This document shows positions 7,285 through 7,853 of a stretch of 7,853 bases of DNA, piece by piece. A program made the position numbers and the translations under genes. Position 1 is the first letter of the stretch. Each line of letters begins with the position of its first letter. The notes beneath the pieces are model-generated. The model saw only the letters and a list, made by a program, of their open reading frames with translations. It did no database searches and was not told the DNA's origin. Source of the DNA: Alphaproteobacteria bacterium (lineage in GTDB: Bacteria; Pseudomonadota; Alphaproteobacteria; Sneathiellales; Sneathiellaceae); contig SBHH01000335.1 of assembly GCA_006226265.1 (NCBI GenBank), positions 1-7,853 on the forward strand, written 5' to 3'.

Positions 7285-7646
7285 GAAATCGGGTTGGGAT
7301 CGAGACCGATCCCCGGCAGGGCGGAATTGACGGTCTCGAAAATCTCGTCCGGCGGATCCATGAAATTCAGACCGACGACATGACCCTTCTGCCAGACAAG
7401 GTTGCATTTGAATGTGCCAAAGCGGGGGATTTCAAGGATCGCATGGGCCGAGCCCGAGAAGAAATCCTTGGTCTGGAACTTCGCGCCTGTCACTGACATA
7501 TCTCGCACGATTCCCGGCACCGTCTGCTCGTCGCCGAGGAGGCGAGCCCCCCAAAGCAGGGAAAGCTTGCCGCTCCACATGACTGTCTTGCGGCGATAGC
7601 GCCGCTTGTCCATCTCGGGCACAGGCCCCTGATTTTGTTCCGTCAA
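7281..7646 (-). CDS. Small PilZ-domain protein (putative cyclic-di-GMP binding)
   Basis: 121 residues if started at the TTG at 7646, or 110 from the ATG at 7613 (MDKRRYRRK); an in-frame stop lies just upstream of the TTG. The start is uncertain because neither site has a convincing ribosome binding site. Seen: an arginine-rich RxxxR element (Arg15 and Arg19 in KRRYRRK, TTG numbering) and DMSVTG (Asp49, Ser51, Gly54), matching the [D/N]xSxxG motif. They are separated by a strand-rich spacer and followed by further strands (HAILEIPRFGTFKCNLVW, HVVGLNF). Both c-di-GMP contact motifs of PilZ are therefore present, and nothing else is attached. Known: single-domain PilZ proteins act as c-di-GMP receptors or adaptors for motility, adhesion or polysaccharide export. 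The target is unknown. It is transcribed towards the pigment operon and need not be functionally tied to it. Confidence 0.85.
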   Translation of the reverse strand: MTEQNQGPVPEMDKRRYRRKTVMWSGKLSLLWGARLLGDEQTVPGIVRDMSVTGAKFQTKDFFSGSAHAILEIPRFGTFKCNLVWQKGHVVGLNFMDPPDEIFETVNSALPGIGLDPNPIS

Positions 7647-7693
7647 ACCGTATTACCCCGTTACTCTTTGACCCCGTCGACGCGATGGGACCC

Positions 7694-7722
7694 ACTATAG
7701 ACGAGAATTAGCCTATTCTGAA
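7694..7722 (-). promoter_or_regulatory. Candidate sigma-70-like promoter for the PilZ gene
   Basis: Read on the minus strand: TTCAGA (7722-7717, 4 of 6 to the -35 consensus), a 17-nt spacer, and TATAGT (7699-7694, 5 of 6 to the -10 consensus). Transcription would start near 7687, about 40 nt before the TTG start. It is the best match I found by eye upstream of the gene; such matches occur by chance in AT-rich DNA. Confidence 0.35.
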
Positions 7723-7744
7723 GGAGATTAACATCCCTTCAAAA
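7716..7744. repeat. Palindrome overlapping the candidate -35 element
   Basis: Arms TTCTGAAGG (7716-7724) and CCTTCAAAA (7736-7744) are inverted with one mismatch. Inside them GAT (7726-7728) and ATC (7733-7735) also pair around TAAC, leaving one bulged A. No T-run follows on either strand, so a terminator is unlikely. The overlap with the putative -35 box would suit an operator for a dimeric regulator, which is a guess. Confidence 0.35.
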
Positions 7745-7801
7745 ACCCGCATGTATTTTCAACAAATTGTACGGATCGTTTTTTGGCCTTCAATTCCTCG
7801 A

Positions 7802-7848
7802 TTTTGCCTTTTTCAGCTTTTAGGCTAAGTGGGTGGAAAAAGGCGGAA
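7802..7848. repeat. Inverted repeat at the right edge
   Basis: GCCTTTTTC (7806-7814) and GAAAAAGGC (7836-7844) are perfect 9-bp inverted arms with a 21-nt loop. With G-U pairs in RNA the stem extends to 7802 and 7848. It could be part of a terminator or regulatory region of whatever lies to the right, but the window ends 5 nt later and the T-run of a standard terminator is not visible. Confidence 0.35.
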
Positions 7849-7853
7849 ATTCT

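Larger units (their letters stand above)
7647..7853. other. AT-rich intergenic stretch
   Basis: These 207 nt are visibly richer in A and T than the rest of the window and carry no reading frame with coding character. Apart from the candidate promoter and the two inverted repeats, I see nothing in it: no tRNA, no tandem repeats and no transposase remnant. Confidence 0.6.

Noticed and set aside
7285..7646. Search for a terminator after the pigment operon
   Set aside because: No GC-rich hairpin followed by a T-run was found after 7284; the DNA there is the coding sequence of the PilZ gene.
7751..7828. Possible 25-residue peptide on the + strand, with AAGGAG at 7721-7726 upstream
   Set aside because: The AAGGAG is about 24 nt from the ATG, too far to serve it, and the peptide has no coding character.

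Overview
The window looks like the 3' part of an aryl polyene (APE)/flexirubin/xanthomonadin-type pigment operon of a Gram-negative bacterium, followed by an unrelated, convergent PilZ-domain gene and an AT-rich intergenic stretch. Gram-negative origin is inferred from the outer-membrane-type lipoprotein and the MMPL/RND-type lipid exporter. The coding DNA is GC-rich with GC-biased third positions. A proteobacterium is likely, and the small PilZ protein with a KRRYRRK start is compatible with an alphaproteobacterium, but no marker gene settles the taxonomy.

Layout. Positions 2-1972 hold the 5'-truncated end of an MMPL exporter (ApeM-like). At 1974-3203 is an FAD-dependent monooxygenase/halogenase-like enzyme with all the signature motifs of flavin-dependent halogenases. 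At 3197-3700 is a small DUF3261-type lipoprotein (ApeN-like). At 3697-4887 is a ketosynthase (ApeO-like), at 4887-5306 a hotdog dehydratase (ApeP-like), at 5315-6049 a FabG-type ketoreductase (ApeQ-like) and at 6046-7284 a second FabF-type ketosynthase (ApeR-like). All seven are on the + strand, and neighbours overlap or lie within 8 nt of each other. They should therefore be one translationally coupled operon whose promoter and 5' genes (ACPs, chain-length factor, aryl-activating ligase, partner dehydratase) lie to the left of the window. On the - strand at 7281-7646 a PilZ-domain protein ends tail to tail with the operon; both stop codons lie in one TTAA. The last 207 nt have no convincing gene. 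They contain a candidate promoter for the PilZ gene overlapped by a palindrome, and a second inverted repeat at the right edge.

How the genes work together (family knowledge plus inference). The two ketosynthases, the ketoreductase and the dehydratase form an iterative type II, FAS-like set that elongates an aryl-acyl-ACP by malonyl units, reduces the ketone and dehydrates it. There is no enoyl reductase in the window, so a conjugated polyene is expected. The FAD enzyme probably modifies the aryl head or the polyene by halogenation or hydroxylation. The MMPL exporter and the lipoprotein probably move the finished aryl-polyenyl lipid to the outer membrane. The system type is known; the points least settled here are the halogenase-like enzyme within the export/lipoprotein block and the dehydratase that lacks the usual FabZ histidine.
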